From contig NZ_AP022671.1 of assembly GCF_011405515.1 (NCBI RefSeq), positions 2,480,001-2,544,000 on the forward strand: a stretch of DNA of 64,000 bases, written 5' to 3'. This document shows positions 38,270 through 46,819 of the stretch, piece after piece. A program made the translations under genes and the position numbers. Every line of letters begins with the position of its first letter. Position 1 is the stretch's first letter. The notes beneath the pieces were generated by a model that saw nothing but the letters and a program-made list of their open reading frames with translations, was not told the origin of the DNA and did not search any database. This DNA comes from Nitrospira sp. KM1 (lineage in GTDB: Bacteria; Nitrospirota; Nitrospiria; Nitrospirales; Nitrospiraceae).

Positions 38270-38914
38270 ATGATGAAAATCGCATTGATTGGGGCGACCG
38301 GGTTTGTGGGAAAGGCCATTCTCAAGGAAGCGCTAGACCGCGGCCACGAAGTTACCGCCATCGCCCGTGATCCCTCTAAGATCGCATCTCACGGCCGTCT
38401 CCATCTGCAGGCCTGCAATGTGATGGAGGTCGAGTCAGCCGCTAAGGCGGTTCAAGGCCATGAAGCCGTGATTAGTGCCTTCAACCCGGGATGGAGGCAG
38501 TCTGATCTTTACGAACAGCAAGTCAAAGGCACGCGTTCCATTATTGAGGGAGTGAAGCGATCCTCTGTGAAACGGTTGTTGTTCGTCGGCGGCGCCGGCA
38601 GTCTTGAGGTGAAGCCGGGAATTCAGTTGGTCGACGGGCCCCAATTTCCTGCTGAGTATAAGCAAGGAGCCTTGGCGACCCGCGAGGCTCTCGCCTTACT
38701 CCGTCAAGAAGCGGGGCTGGAATGGACATTTCTCTCTCCGTCCGCCGATCTGTTTCCCGGCACGCGGACCGGGCGATACCGGATTGGAAGAGATCAGCTG
38801 CTGAAAAACGAAGAGGGACAAAGCCGTATTTCGGTCGAAGATTACGCCAAGGCCATGGTTGATGAGGTTGAACGGCCTGCACACGTCAGACAGCGGTTCA
38901 CCGTCGGCTATTGA
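38270..38914 (+). CDS. NAD(P)-binding NmrA/YwnB-like protein
   Basis: A 214-residue Rossmann-fold protein beginning MMKIALIGATGFVGKAILKE, with the GxxGxxG nucleotide motif, then EAVISAFNPGWRQ and KRLLFVGGAGSLEV. These short atypical SDRs (NmrA or flavin-reductase-like) act as NAD(P)H sensors or reductases; no Tyr-Lys catalytic pair is evident. GGAG six bases before ATG 38270 supports the start. It is followed by pqqA after 86 bases. Confidence 0.85.
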   Translation: MMKIALIGATGFVGKAILKEALDRGHEVTAIARDPSKIASHGRLHLQACNVMEVESAAKAVQGHEAVISAFNPGWRQSDLYEQQVKGTRSIIEGVKRSSVKRLLFVGGAGSLEVKPGIQLVDGPQFPAEYKQGALATREALALLRQEAGLEWTFLSPSADLFPGTRTGRYRIGRDQLLKNEEGQSRISVEDYAKAMVDEVERPAHVRQRFTVGY

Positions 38915-39000
38915 ACAGTGAGCAAGGTCGACCGTTGAGGATTGCCGGGAGTCAATGACGGACCACGGTTTTCACGATGGATTCGGGGAGGAGGGAACGT

Positions 39001-39159
39001 ATGATGACGCCATGGGAAAAGCCTGTGTTCACAGAAGTGAGAATGGACGCCGAAATTAATGGCTACCAAGACGAGTTTGAGGATGTCCCCGACATCCGGC
39101 CCATATCCAGTCAGATTACCGTTGTAGCCCCCGATGACAAGGCCGGATCAGCCGCATGA
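39001..39159 (+). CDS. pqqA: PQQ precursor peptide PqqA
   Basis: A 52-residue ribosomally made peptide from which pyrroloquinoline quinone is built. The essential Glu and Tyr are Glu18 and Tyr22 in MDAEINGYQ, with the ExxxY spacing that PqqE cross-links. It is longer than the 23-residue type, with a C-terminal extension (DEFEDVPDIRPISSQITVVAP) as seen in RMDAEIN-type PqqA. AGGAGGG lies about six bases upstream of the ATG. Its stop overlaps the pqqB start (ATGA). Confidence 0.9.
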   Translation: MMTPWEKPVFTEVRMDAEINGYQDEFEDVPDIRPISSQITVVAPDDKAGSAA

Positions 39160-40076
39160 TCGTGAGGGTTCTCGGTTCAGCCGCTGGGGGCGGGTTCCCA
39201 CAATGGAACTGCGCGTGTCTCAATTGCCAGGGAGTTCGTGACGGATCGGTTCTGGCGGTCGCGCGGACGCAGGAATCTCTCTGCATCGGCACCGGCACCG
39301 GCGATTGGTTTATTCTCAATGCCTCCCCCGATATTCATGCCCAGATTGAAGGCTTTCCGCCTCTTCACCCTCGGCAACTACGGCATTCTCCGGTGCAGGC
39401 CATTTTCCTGACAAATGGAGATCTCGATCACTGTCTCGGATTGTTTTCATTGCGGGAGAACCACCGTCTTGCGGTCTACGCGACCGATACCGTATGGCGC
39501 GGATTCATGGACGACAATCTATTGTGTCGAACGCTTCAGCGATTTCCCGGACAGCTCACCTGGCGGAACGTGAAACCAGGCTTGGAGGAGACGGTCTTAT
39601 GCATGGATGGACGTCCATCGGGACTGAGCGTACAAGCGATGGCCGTGCCGGGAAAACTTCCGGTCCATCTCGAAGGGCTCGCCTCATCGTCCGATCCGGA
39701 GGTCAACATCGGACTAAAGTTCCGGGAGACCGCCAGCAGACGTGTCTTGGCCTATCTTCCTGCCGTCGGAAGTGTTCAACCTTCACTGATGGAATGGTTG
39801 CATGATGCGGATCTGATCCTATTCGACGGAACGTTCTGGTCGGAGGACGAGCTGTCCGCATCGGGTATCCTCAAGAAGTCAGCAGCGGATATGGCCCATT
39901 GCCCAATTTCAGGACACCATGGAAGCCTTGCCGCGCTTCAGGCCCTGAAAGCAAGGCGCGTGTTCATCCACATCAACAATACCAATCCCATTCTCAGAGA
40001 GGATTCGTCCGAGCGCCGGGCGGTCGAAGCCGCTGGATGGGAAGTGGCTCATGATGGGATGGAGATGACGGTATGA
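39156..40076 (+). CDS. pqqB: PQQ biosynthesis protein PqqB
   Basis: A 306-residue protein of the metallo-beta-lactamase fold, with the PqqB signatures GSAAGGGFPQWNCACLNC and LTNGDLDHCLGLFSLR and, late in the protein, CPISGHHGSLAALQ and FIHINNTNPIL. PqqB is a cytosolic hydroxylase proposed to oxidise the tyrosine moiety of the cross-linked precursor. The size is normal. It is translationally coupled to pqqA and pqqC through four-base overlaps. Confidence 0.95.
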   Translation: MIVRVLGSAAGGGFPQWNCACLNCQGVRDGSVLAVARTQESLCIGTGTGDWFILNASPDIHAQIEGFPPLHPRQLRHSPVQAIFLTNGDLDHCLGLFSLRENHRLAVYATDTVWRGFMDDNLLCRTLQRFPGQLTWRNVKPGLEETVLCMDGRPSGLSVQAMAVPGKLPVHLEGLASSSDPEVNIGLKFRETASRRVLAYLPAVGSVQPSLMEWLHDADLILFDGTFWSEDELSASGILKKSAADMAHCPISGHHGSLAALQALKARRVFIHINNTNPILREDSSERRAVEAAGWEVAHDGMEMTV

Positions 40077-40852
40077 CGGACGGTCGCCGGGCGGCACTTT
40101 CCAGGGACGAGTTCCTTCAGTGGCTGATGCGCGAAGGGTCCAGTCGCTATCATGATCGCCATCCCTACCATACGCTCATGCATAGGGGAGAATTGTCGGC
40201 GGATCAACTTCGGCAATGGGTATTGAATCGCTATTACTATCAGACGCGCATTCCCGTAAAAGATGCCCTGATCGTTTCGAAATCGGAAGATCCGCAGTTT
40301 CGTCGGCTTTGGCTGCGACGGGTTCAGGATCATGACGGACGAAATCCCGGAGAAGGAGGCCTGGAGTCTTGGTTGCGTCTGGCGAGAGGGGTCGGTTTGG
40401 ACGTCGACGAAGTCAGGAGCTGTCGTTCCGTTCTACCGGAGGTGCGCGGCGCCTGCGATTCCTATGTAGAGTTTGTGCGGCGAGCCACACTACTCGAAGC
40501 CGTGGCCTCCTCTCTGACAGAGTTGTTCGCGCCCGATCTCATGCAGCGTCGCGTGGAAGCGTGGCAACAGCATTATCCGTGGGTCAGCGCCGAGTCGCTG
40601 GAATATTTCCGCGCGCGCATGTCTCATGCAGCTCAGGACTCGAAAGAAGGCGTCGAATTCGTAGTCACACAAGCGACGACGTACGACCTTCAGCAGCGCT
40701 GCGTCCTGGCTCTCATCACAAAAGCGGACATCTTGTGGAGCATGCTCGACGGTGTGTATCAGGTTTACGTGGGACGTGACCCGTCAAGAAGGGATCACGC
40801 GTTGGGGCAAGGACGTGAACATGGCTGGAATGACGTTGAGACCACGGCTTAG
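40073..40852 (+). CDS. pqqC: PQQ synthase PqqC
   Basis: A 259-residue cofactorless oxidase that carries out the final ring closure and eight-electron oxidation to PQQ. The heme-oxygenase-like helical bundle is recognisable from RYHDRHPYHTLMHRGELSAD, QLRQWVLNRYYYQTRIPVKD, and QDHDGRNPGEGGLESWLRLA, with active-site His and Tyr/Arg residues as expected. It overlaps pqqB by four bases and its end overlaps pqqD by 32 bases. Confidence 0.95.
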   Translation: MTDGRRAALSRDEFLQWLMREGSSRYHDRHPYHTLMHRGELSADQLRQWVLNRYYYQTRIPVKDALIVSKSEDPQFRRLWLRRVQDHDGRNPGEGGLESWLRLARGVGLDVDEVRSCRSVLPEVRGACDSYVEFVRRATLLEAVASSLTELFAPDLMQRRVEAWQQHYPWVSAESLEYFRARMSHAAQDSKEGVEFVVTQATTYDLQQRCVLALITKADILWSMLDGVYQVYVGRDPSRRDHALGQGREHGWNDVETTA

Positions 40853-41102
40853 CCCCAAAGCTCGCCTTCGTCGGGACCGGCAAACCGGGCGAGACTGGCT
40901 GCTCTATCCGGAGAGGGGACTGGATCTGAACCGCACGGGAAGTGAAATCCTTCGGCTGTGCAACGGCAACAGGACGGTTGACGACATTGTCGCGCTCCTG
41001 GCTCACGGCCATGGCGACGCGCTTCGGGAGACGATCAACCGGGATGTCCATGCGTTTCTCATCGGTCTGACCAATCGCGGGCTCCTCAGAGGTGCCTCAT
41101 GA
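40821..41102 (+). CDS. pqqD: PQQ peptide chaperone PqqD
   Basis: A 93-residue winged-helix RiPP-recognition protein that binds PqqA and presents it to PqqE. RPRLSPKARLRRDRQTGRDW, LLYPERGLDLNRTGSEILRL and NRTVDDIVALLA are the usual PqqD elements. The start was set at ATG 40821, with AGGA upstream, inside the 3' end of pqqC. It overlaps pqqE by four bases. Confidence 0.93.
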   Translation: MAGMTLRPRLSPKARLRRDRQTGRDWLLYPERGLDLNRTGSEILRLCNGNRTVDDIVALLAHGHGDALRETINRDVHAFLIGLTNRGLLRGAS

Positions 41103-42202
41103 CGATGGAACATCGTCCGTACACGTTGATTGCCGAATTGACCTACCGTTGCCCGCTGCGCTGTCCTTATTGCTCGAATCCTGTCGGGCTCGGACATCGG
41201 GAGGACGAGATCGATGGCCATACCTGGGTCCGGGTTCTCGAAGAAGCGGAACGCCTGGGGGTCGTACAGGTCAACCTGACCGGCGGTGAGCCGCTGCTCA
41301 GACAGGATCTCGAGCGGCTGATCGAACGGGCCGGTCAGCTCGACTTGTATACCAACCTTATCACGAGCGGCATCCCGCTGACGCGCGCTCGCCTCGCCGC
41401 CCTGCAGCGGCTCGGCTTGAACGGCGTACAGATCTCGATACAAAGTGCACGCCCGGAGGAGTCAGATCACGTGGCAGGGGCTGAGTCTTTCAATCAGAAA
41501 CTCGAGGCCATGGGGTGGGCGAAAGAGCTTGGCCTCCCATTGACGGTGAACGTCGTGCTCCATCGCGACAACATCGGGAATGTGACGGAATGTATCGCGC
41601 TGGCTGAACACGTATCTGCCGATCGCATCGAACTGGCGAATGCCCAGTACCATGGTTGGGCGTGGCGGAATCGGACATCGCTCCTGCCGACTAAAGAGCA
41701 GTTGGAACAGGCTCGAAACGAAGCCCAGCAAGCCAGAAGCCGTCTCCGCGGGACCATGGAAGTGCAGTTCGTCATGCCGGACTACTATTCAGACATTCCT
41801 AAATCCTGCCTGAATGGATGGGGGCGCAATTCGATCGTCGTGAACCCTGAAGGACTCGTCCTGCCGTGTCATCTAGCGCATATGCTGCCGGGTCTGAGTT
41901 TCGACAACGTCAAACTGCGAAATCTGCATGACATCTGGCATCATTCCTCCGGCTTCAACCGGTACCGGGGAGAGGATTGGATGCCGGATCCTTGTCGGGG
42001 TTGCGACCGTCGTCTGATCGACTTCGGGGGCTGTCGTTGTCAGGCCTTTCAGATTGCCGGTGACGCCGGCCTGACAGACCCGGCCTGCTCATTGTCTCCC
42101 CATCATCCGCAGATTGTCTCTGCCCGCGCTCAAGCAGACAGCTTGGGCGGAGTGCCGGTGCAATTCGAGTATCGATCAGCACGTGGAATCTCTCACGCGT
42201 GA
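41099..42202 (+). CDS. pqqE: PqqA peptide cyclase PqqE (radical SAM)
   Basis: A 367-residue radical SAM/SPASM enzyme that forms the Glu-Tyr carbon-carbon bond in PqqA. The SAM cluster cysteines are Cys18, Cys22 and Cys25 in YRCPLRCPYC, and GGEP is present in NLTGGEPLLRQ. The SPASM region has Cys in LPCHLAH, MPDPCRGCDRR and GGCRCQAF for the auxiliary clusters. It begins four bases before the end of pqqD, and the permease gene starts within its stop codon, so the operon continues. Confidence 0.96.
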   Translation: MTMEHRPYTLIAELTYRCPLRCPYCSNPVGLGHREDEIDGHTWVRVLEEAERLGVVQVNLTGGEPLLRQDLERLIERAGQLDLYTNLITSGIPLTRARLAALQRLGLNGVQISIQSARPEESDHVAGAESFNQKLEAMGWAKELGLPLTVNVVLHRDNIGNVTECIALAEHVSADRIELANAQYHGWAWRNRTSLLPTKEQLEQARNEAQQARSRLRGTMEVQFVMPDYYSDIPKSCLNGWGRNSIVVNPEGLVLPCHLAHMLPGLSFDNVKLRNLHDIWHHSSGFNRYRGEDWMPDPCRGCDRRLIDFGGCRCQAFQIAGDAGLTDPACSLSPHHPQIVSARAQADSLGGVPVQFEYRSARGISHA

Positions 42203-42714
42203 GCCGACGGATGGATGTCAGCACGATTGTCTTGCTCGCCCTCGTCATGGGCATCGGGGTTGCGGCATACCTGAAAGACCATTCGTTGCCCATGGAGGGT
42301 CTCGCTGCGGCCGGTCGCCTGCTCGGAAACGTCTGGATAGATCTGGCGTTGGGTTTTCTTATCGCCGGTCTGTTGGACGTGCTGCTTTCTCCGGCAGAGA
42401 TTACCGCATGGCTTGGAAGCGGGTCCTCTGCTCGTGGAATCATCGTCGGATGGGTTGTGGGTCTGATACTCCCAGGCGGACCGTATCTCCTCTTTCCGGT
42501 TGCGGCGAACCTCTTCAAGGCGGGAGCGGCTCCAGGAGCCTTGATCGCGCTGATTACGGCAAAGACCCTGCTGAGTCCCATCCGTATCCTGACGTACGAA
42601 GCTCCACTCTTGGGCTGGCAGCTGACCATTGCCAGGTGTGTTCCCGCGCTCTGCGTCCCGCCGATCATGGGACTGCTTGGTCAATGGATCTTCGATGCAC
42701 TGGAAAAGAAATGA
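42199..42714 (+). CDS. Small permease-like membrane protein (UPF0718/YraQ-type half)
   Basis: A 171-residue, hydrophobic protein with about four or five membrane helices. GFLIAGLLDVLLSPAEITAWLG, and GWVVGLILPGGPYLLFPVAA with the GGP motif, resemble one half of the YraQ/DUF318 permeases, which normally contain two such halves. The GTG start overlaps the pqqE stop by four bases, so it is translated with the PQQ operon. It may move a PQQ-related or metal cargo, but that is a guess from position. Confidence 0.7.
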   Translation: MSRRMDVSTIVLLALVMGIGVAAYLKDHSLPMEGLAAAGRLLGNVWIDLALGFLIAGLLDVLLSPAEITAWLGSGSSARGIIVGWVVGLILPGGPYLLFPVAANLFKAGAAPGALIALITAKTLLSPIRILTYEAPLLGWQLTIARCVPALCVPPIMGLLGQWIFDALEKK

Positions 42715-42739
42715 AAAGCGACACACTCAAGGTGCTTCT

Positions 42740-43843
42740 ATGCTGAAGCTCGCCTGTGCAGTTGTTGTCTGTCTGATCATGAGCGCGTGCCGGCTCCATG
42801 CCGGGACGCTTCCTCTCGACAAGATCAAACTGCCTCCTGGTTTTGCCATAGCCATATACGCAGACAATGTTCCGAACGCCCGTGGCATGGTGCTCGGTCA
42901 GAGCGGCACGCTCTTTGTCGGAAGCAAGACAGGCGACGTCTATGCGGTGATCGACCACGATCATGATCATCGGGCTGACGAGGTCAAGATCATCGCCCGG
43001 GACCTCAATATGCCGGTTGGAGTCGCGTATCGTGACGGGTCGCTGTACGTGTCAGCGGTCGATCGCATCCTGCGTTTTGAGAGGATCGAGCAGCGATTAT
43101 CGAAGCCATCGGAGCCGGTGGTCGTGACGGATCGCTTTCCCTCGGAGAAGGCCCATGGGTGGAAATTTATCGCCTTTGGTCCGGATGGGAAGCTGTACGT
43201 GCCGGTTGGAGCGCCGTGCAACATCTGTGAGCCTGATCCGGATCGCTATGCGCTGATCGGACGGATGAATCTCGATGGAAGCGGATATGAAGTCATCGCC
43301 CGAGGGGTCCGCAATTCTGTGGGGTTCGATTGGCATCCCGACACGAAGGACCTCTGGTTTACGGAAAATGGCCGTGACTGGCTGGGGGATGACCAACCGC
43401 CGGACGAGCTCAATCGCCTGTCGAGACCCGGGCAACACTTCGGGTATCCCTACTGTCATGGAGGCACAATCAGCGATCCCGAGTTCGGCAAAACGCGACC
43501 GTGCAACGAATTCACGGCCCCTGAGCTGATCCTCGGGCCGCATGTGGCCTCGCTGGGCATGCGGTTCTATACCGGCTCGATGTTTCCAGAAGAGTACCGG
43601 AACCGGATTTTCATCGCGGAACATGGATCTTGGAATCGGAAAAGCAAGATCGGATACCGGGTGACACTGGCCTCGCGTGATCAACAGGGAAAACTTCGCT
43701 ACTCAGTATTTGCCGAGGGATGGCTGCAGGGTGAGACGTCCTGGGGACGGCCTGCCGACATCCTGGTCATGCCTGATGGAGCCCTGTTGGTCTCCGATGA
43801 TTCAGCAGGAGTGATCTATCGAATCAGTTATCGGAAACCATAG
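42740..43843 (+). CDS. PQQ-dependent soluble-type sugar dehydrogenase
   Basis: A 367-residue secreted quinoprotein. The signal peptide (MLKLACAVVVCLIMSAC) either has a lipobox at Cys17 or is cut at LHA. The GSDH propeller includes LDKIKLPPGFAIAIYADNVP, GWKFIAFGPDGKLYVPVG, IARGVRNSVGFDWHPDTKDL and LNRLSRPGQHFGYPYCHGG; the DLWFTENGRDW strand contributes to the PQQ site. It would be a periplasmic aldose or alcohol dehydrogenase. It starts 25 bases after the permease and is effectively part of the pqq operon, which supplies the cofactor. Start ATG 42740 is preceded by AAGGTG. Confidence 0.9.
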   Translation: MLKLACAVVVCLIMSACRLHAGTLPLDKIKLPPGFAIAIYADNVPNARGMVLGQSGTLFVGSKTGDVYAVIDHDHDHRADEVKIIARDLNMPVGVAYRDGSLYVSAVDRILRFERIEQRLSKPSEPVVVTDRFPSEKAHGWKFIAFGPDGKLYVPVGAPCNICEPDPDRYALIGRMNLDGSGYEVIARGVRNSVGFDWHPDTKDLWFTENGRDWLGDDQPPDELNRLSRPGQHFGYPYCHGGTISDPEFGKTRPCNEFTAPELILGPHVASLGMRFYTGSMFPEEYRNRIFIAEHGSWNRKSKIGYRVTLASRDQQGKLRYSVFAEGWLQGETSWGRPADILVMPDGALLVSDDSAGVIYRISYRKP

Positions 43844-43904
43844 CGCTGCCGGCGCGACGAATTGGGCTCTTCCCTCGATGAATGCCAGCAGCCACGGAGG
43901 CATA

Positions 43905-44615
43905 ATGAAGAATGACAAGCGGGTAATCGTCATCGCAGGCGCCGCCGGAGGGCTTGGCCGTACCGTTGTCCCTGCGTTCACTGGAACGGGAACGCATGTC
44001 GTGGCGCTGAACCGGAGCGGCCCGCCATCCGTGAGCGAAGCATCCTCCTCTGTGCAGGTCGACGTGACGGATGAATCGGACGTTCGCCGGGCGGTCAACG
44101 ACATCATAAAGAAGACGGGCCGCATCGACGTCATGATTAATCTTGTCGGGGGATTTGCAGTCGGGCGTGTCGTGGACACCGATGCATCACTCTGGCAACG
44201 GATGCTGGCCATGAATCTGACATCGGCCTTCTTGCTCTCGAAAGCCGTGCTTCCTCACATGGTGGATCGCGGGAGCGGCCGCATCGTGCACGTAGCGGCT
44301 TGGGCGGCGGTCGAGCCGTTCCCAGGAGCTGCCGCCTATATCGTCGCCAAGTCGGGTCTGCTCGCCCTGATCAACGTGATGGCGCTCGAAACGAAAGGCT
44401 CGGGAGTGACCGTCAACGGCGTGCTACCTGCCACCATCGATACTCCAGCCAACCGGACCAACATGCCCGAGGCTGATCCCTCCTCCTGGACCAAGCCGGA
44501 ATCCATCGCCGGGACGTTGCTCTTCCTGGCTTCGGAAGCAGCCGACCAGATCAGTGGAGCGACTATTCCAGTCGGTACGAGAATCGGTGGAAAACAGGCG
44601 GCAAGAGAAAGGTGA
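43905..44615 (+). CDS. Short-chain dehydrogenase/reductase (SDR)
   Basis: A 236-residue Rossmann-fold oxidoreductase with the nucleotide motif AGAAGGLGRTV (variant of TGxxxGxG), NLVGGFAVG in place of NNAG, and a Ala-Tyr-x-x-x-Lys active site (AAYIVAKSGL). Substrate and cofactor preference cannot be told. ATG 43905 is preceded by GGAGG, so it was preferred over ATG 43878. It follows the quinoprotein in the same direction and may act on its product; this is inference. Confidence 0.9.
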   Translation: MKNDKRVIVIAGAAGGLGRTVVPAFTGTGTHVVALNRSGPPSVSEASSSVQVDVTDESDVRRAVNDIIKKTGRIDVMINLVGGFAVGRVVDTDASLWQRMLAMNLTSAFLLSKAVLPHMVDRGSGRIVHVAAWAAVEPFPGAAAYIVAKSGLLALINVMALETKGSGVTVNGVLPATIDTPANRTNMPEADPSSWTKPESIAGTLLFLASEAADQISGATIPVGTRIGGKQAARER

Positions 44616-44627
44616 CAAGGCTGAATC

Positions 44628-45050
44628 ATGGAATATCAGGGTCGCGTGAAGACTCATCTGTCCAAGCTGTCGCGAGCGCTCCTTCGTCTGCATAAGGCGT
44701 TGCTGGACGACGAACGGCAGTCCTATGAGCGCGTGCATGGCCGGATCGCCTCCAGCGGCGCCTTGCTGCAGCTCGTATTGGGGGATTCTTCGTTTGCCTG
44801 GCTGCGTCCGCTATCCCAACTGACGGCCAAACTCGACGAACTCGATGAGAGCAAGGAGCCGGAGGCATCGGCGCAAATCACTGCGGTGCTGGCTTCCATA
44901 CGGACGCTGCTGACACCCATGGAAGAGGGAGAGGGATTCGGCAGGCGGTATTACAGCGCGCTGCAGCGGGAGCCCGATGTCGTGCTGGCGCATACGGAGG
45001 TCAAAGCGCTGCTTGGGCGACTGCCCGGACAAAAGGAGTCTGTCAGATGA
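44628..45050 (+). CDS. Helical protein, unknown function
   Basis: A 140-residue, almost entirely alpha-helical, hydrophilic protein (VKTHLSKLSRALLRLHKALL, DERQSYERVHGRIASSGALL, QLTAKLDELDESKEPEASAQ). No signal peptide, membrane segment or metal motif is present. It starts 12 bases after the SDR and overlaps the next VOC gene by four bases. I do not recognise the family; helix content suggests a protein-protein role. Confidence 0.65.
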   Translation: MEYQGRVKTHLSKLSRALLRLHKALLDDERQSYERVHGRIASSGALLQLVLGDSSFAWLRPLSQLTAKLDELDESKEPEASAQITAVLASIRTLLTPMEEGEGFGRRYYSALQREPDVVLAHTEVKALLGRLPGQKESVR

Positions 45051-45493
45051 AAGCACACTATCTCGGCCACATCGTGTTTTACGTCAAAGATCTCGAGCGG
45101 TCGCTGGCATTCTATCGCGACCTGTTGGGGTTCAAGGAAGTCGGGCGCGCCTTCAATGGGGCCGCGGCGGCTCTTACCTCCGGCCGTACGCATCACGAGT
45201 TTCTACTGATCCAAGTCGGAGATATCCCTGGTCCTCCGCCTGGCCGCCGCCGCGGGCTCTATCACATCGGCATCAAGATCGGAGACGGCCTCGATGAATT
45301 GCGTCTCGCAAAGCGGGAACTCGAACAGGCCGGGATCACGATTGATGGGATGAGCGATCATACGGTAAGCCAAAGCCTGTACCTTCGCGATCCGGACGGC
45401 AATGAAGTCGAGCTCTATGTGGATGCTCCCGAATCGACGTGGAAAAACGATCCTGCCGCGGTCCTCTCCCCGATCAAACCTCTCCAACTCTAA
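45047..45493 (+). CDS. VOC (glyoxalase-like) protein
   Basis: A 148-residue VOC protein. YLGHIVFYVKDLERSLAFYRDLLGFKE gives the first module with its metal His, GLYHIGIKIGD the second His, and YLRDPDGNEVELYVDAPE the Glu of the metal site, so the H-H-E set is complete. This pattern fits glyoxalases or extradiol dioxygenases. Its ATG overlaps the preceding stop. It ends the run of genes that starts at pqqA; a 171-base gap with no gene follows. Confidence 0.88.
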   Translation: MKAHYLGHIVFYVKDLERSLAFYRDLLGFKEVGRAFNGAAAALTSGRTHHEFLLIQVGDIPGPPPGRRRGLYHIGIKIGDGLDELRLAKRELEQAGITIDGMSDHTVSQSLYLRDPDGNEVELYVDAPESTWKNDPAAVLSPIKPLQL

Positions 45494-45664
45494 CGACCGG
45501 CTCGATGAGCCCGCCTATGAACAACCTCGTGAGTATCGAGCGAGGCCTACTTGCTCTTCGAAGGAACCCTGAGGCATGCTCAACGACCAGCAACAGCCGA
45601 GACCGACGGGATGCCGGTTCACGCAAGGCCCGTGCGGGATATTGGGTGAACAACGGAGTGATCG

Positions 45665-46810
45665 ATGGATAGGACTCTGATGCGCGTCAGCCCGTTTCGT
45701 ATGCTGATTGGGTCGTGGCTCATGATTGCGGCCCTCGCATCCGGATGTAAAGGGGAAGCAGGGTCGGCTGCCTCCCGTCCGACCCCGGAAGTGCAGGTGG
45801 TCGATATTGCTCCTCAGACCGTACCGGATGAGCCTGAGCTGATCGGCCAGGCAGAGGCGTCCAGCATCGTCGAGATTCGGCCGCAGGTGACCGGTATCAT
45901 GAAGCAACGATATTTCTCAGAAGGACGCGACGTCAAGAAAGGCGACCGCCTGTATGAGATCGATCCGGTGCCCTTCAAGGCCGCCGAGATCAGCGCCAAA
46001 GCGAGAGTGAGTCAGGCCGAGGCGCGCCTCGTCCAAGCCAAGCAGGACCTGGCGCGGGTGAAACCGCTCCTCGCTGAAGAAGCCGTCAGTCAAAAAGACG
46101 TCGACGACGCGATCGCGGAAAATCTCGCGGCCAAAGCCGCCTTGGAAGCGGCCAAGGGCGATCTCGTCAAAGCCCAATTCGATCTCGACAATACCCTCAT
46201 CGTCGCCCCCATCGACGGCCTGATCGAGCGCACCCGCTTCTATCAGGGGCGATTGGTGACCGCTCAGACCGACCTTCTCACCATCATCCATCAAGTCGAT
46301 CCGATGTACGTGATCGTCAGCGCCCCTGAAAGTTTTTTGTTGAAGCGCCGACGAGACATACTCTCTCGTCGCATCACGCACCCGGGAATCTACAAACTCA
46401 CTGGCACAATCATCTTCGTCGATGGGACCACGTATTCCCACGAAGGGATCTTGGATTTTGCAGACGTCAGTTTACGGGCGGAAACAGGCTCACGGCAGGC
46501 CCGTGTCGTCTTTCCAAATCCTGATCGGGTGCTCTTGCCCGGTCAGTTCGTCACGGTACGGTTTCATGGAGTATCGAAGCCCAACACTATTCTCGTTCCG
46601 CAGCGGGCAGTTCAGCAGGGACCGAAAGGCCAGGTTGTCTATGTCGTCGGCAAAGACGATCAGGTGGAAGTCCGCGACGTGAAGGCGACCGATTGGCAGG
46701 GTGATCAATGGCTGATCGAAGAGGGCCTCCATCCGGGCGAACGAGTCATGGTGGAAGGATTCCAGCGCATCGCTCCGGGAACCAAAGTCAAGCCGGTAGC
46801 CGCCTCCTGA
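45665..46810 (+). CDS. RND system A: periplasmic adaptor lipoprotein
   Basis: A 381-residue membrane-fusion protein. The N-terminus has a lipobox ALASGC with Cys28, so it is probably lipid-anchored to the inner-membrane outer leaflet. The lipoyl and hairpin domains are shown by EIRPQVTGIMKQRYFSEGRDVKKGDRLYEIDPVPF and EARLVQAKQDLARVKPLLAEEAVSQKDV. It is an AcrA/MexA-type adaptor linking the RND pump to TolC-like channel. GGAG lies six bases before the ATG. The gene at 62027 is a close paralog. The 171-base gap upstream contains GCTCGAT/ATCGAGC and GTTCAC/GTGAAC inverted pairs but no clear promoter. Confidence 0.92.
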   Translation: MDRTLMRVSPFRMLIGSWLMIAALASGCKGEAGSAASRPTPEVQVVDIAPQTVPDEPELIGQAEASSIVEIRPQVTGIMKQRYFSEGRDVKKGDRLYEIDPVPFKAAEISAKARVSQAEARLVQAKQDLARVKPLLAEEAVSQKDVDDAIAENLAAKAALEAAKGDLVKAQFDLDNTLIVAPIDGLIERTRFYQGRLVTAQTDLLTIIHQVDPMYVIVSAPESFLLKRRRDILSRRITHPGIYKLTGTIIFVDGTTYSHEGILDFADVSLRAETGSRQARVVFPNPDRVLLPGQFVTVRFHGVSKPNTILVPQRAVQQGPKGQVVYVVGKDDQVEVRDVKATDWQGDQWLIEEGLHPGERVMVEGFQRIAPGTKVKPVAAS

Positions 46811-46819
46811 CGACATACG

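Noticed and set aside
45580-45640. A third TGCCGA-N4-TCGGCA site or -24/-12 promoter ahead of RND system A
   Set aside because: Only partial resemblance (AGCCGA-GACC-GACGGG) and no GG-N10-GC element with TTGC; not supported.
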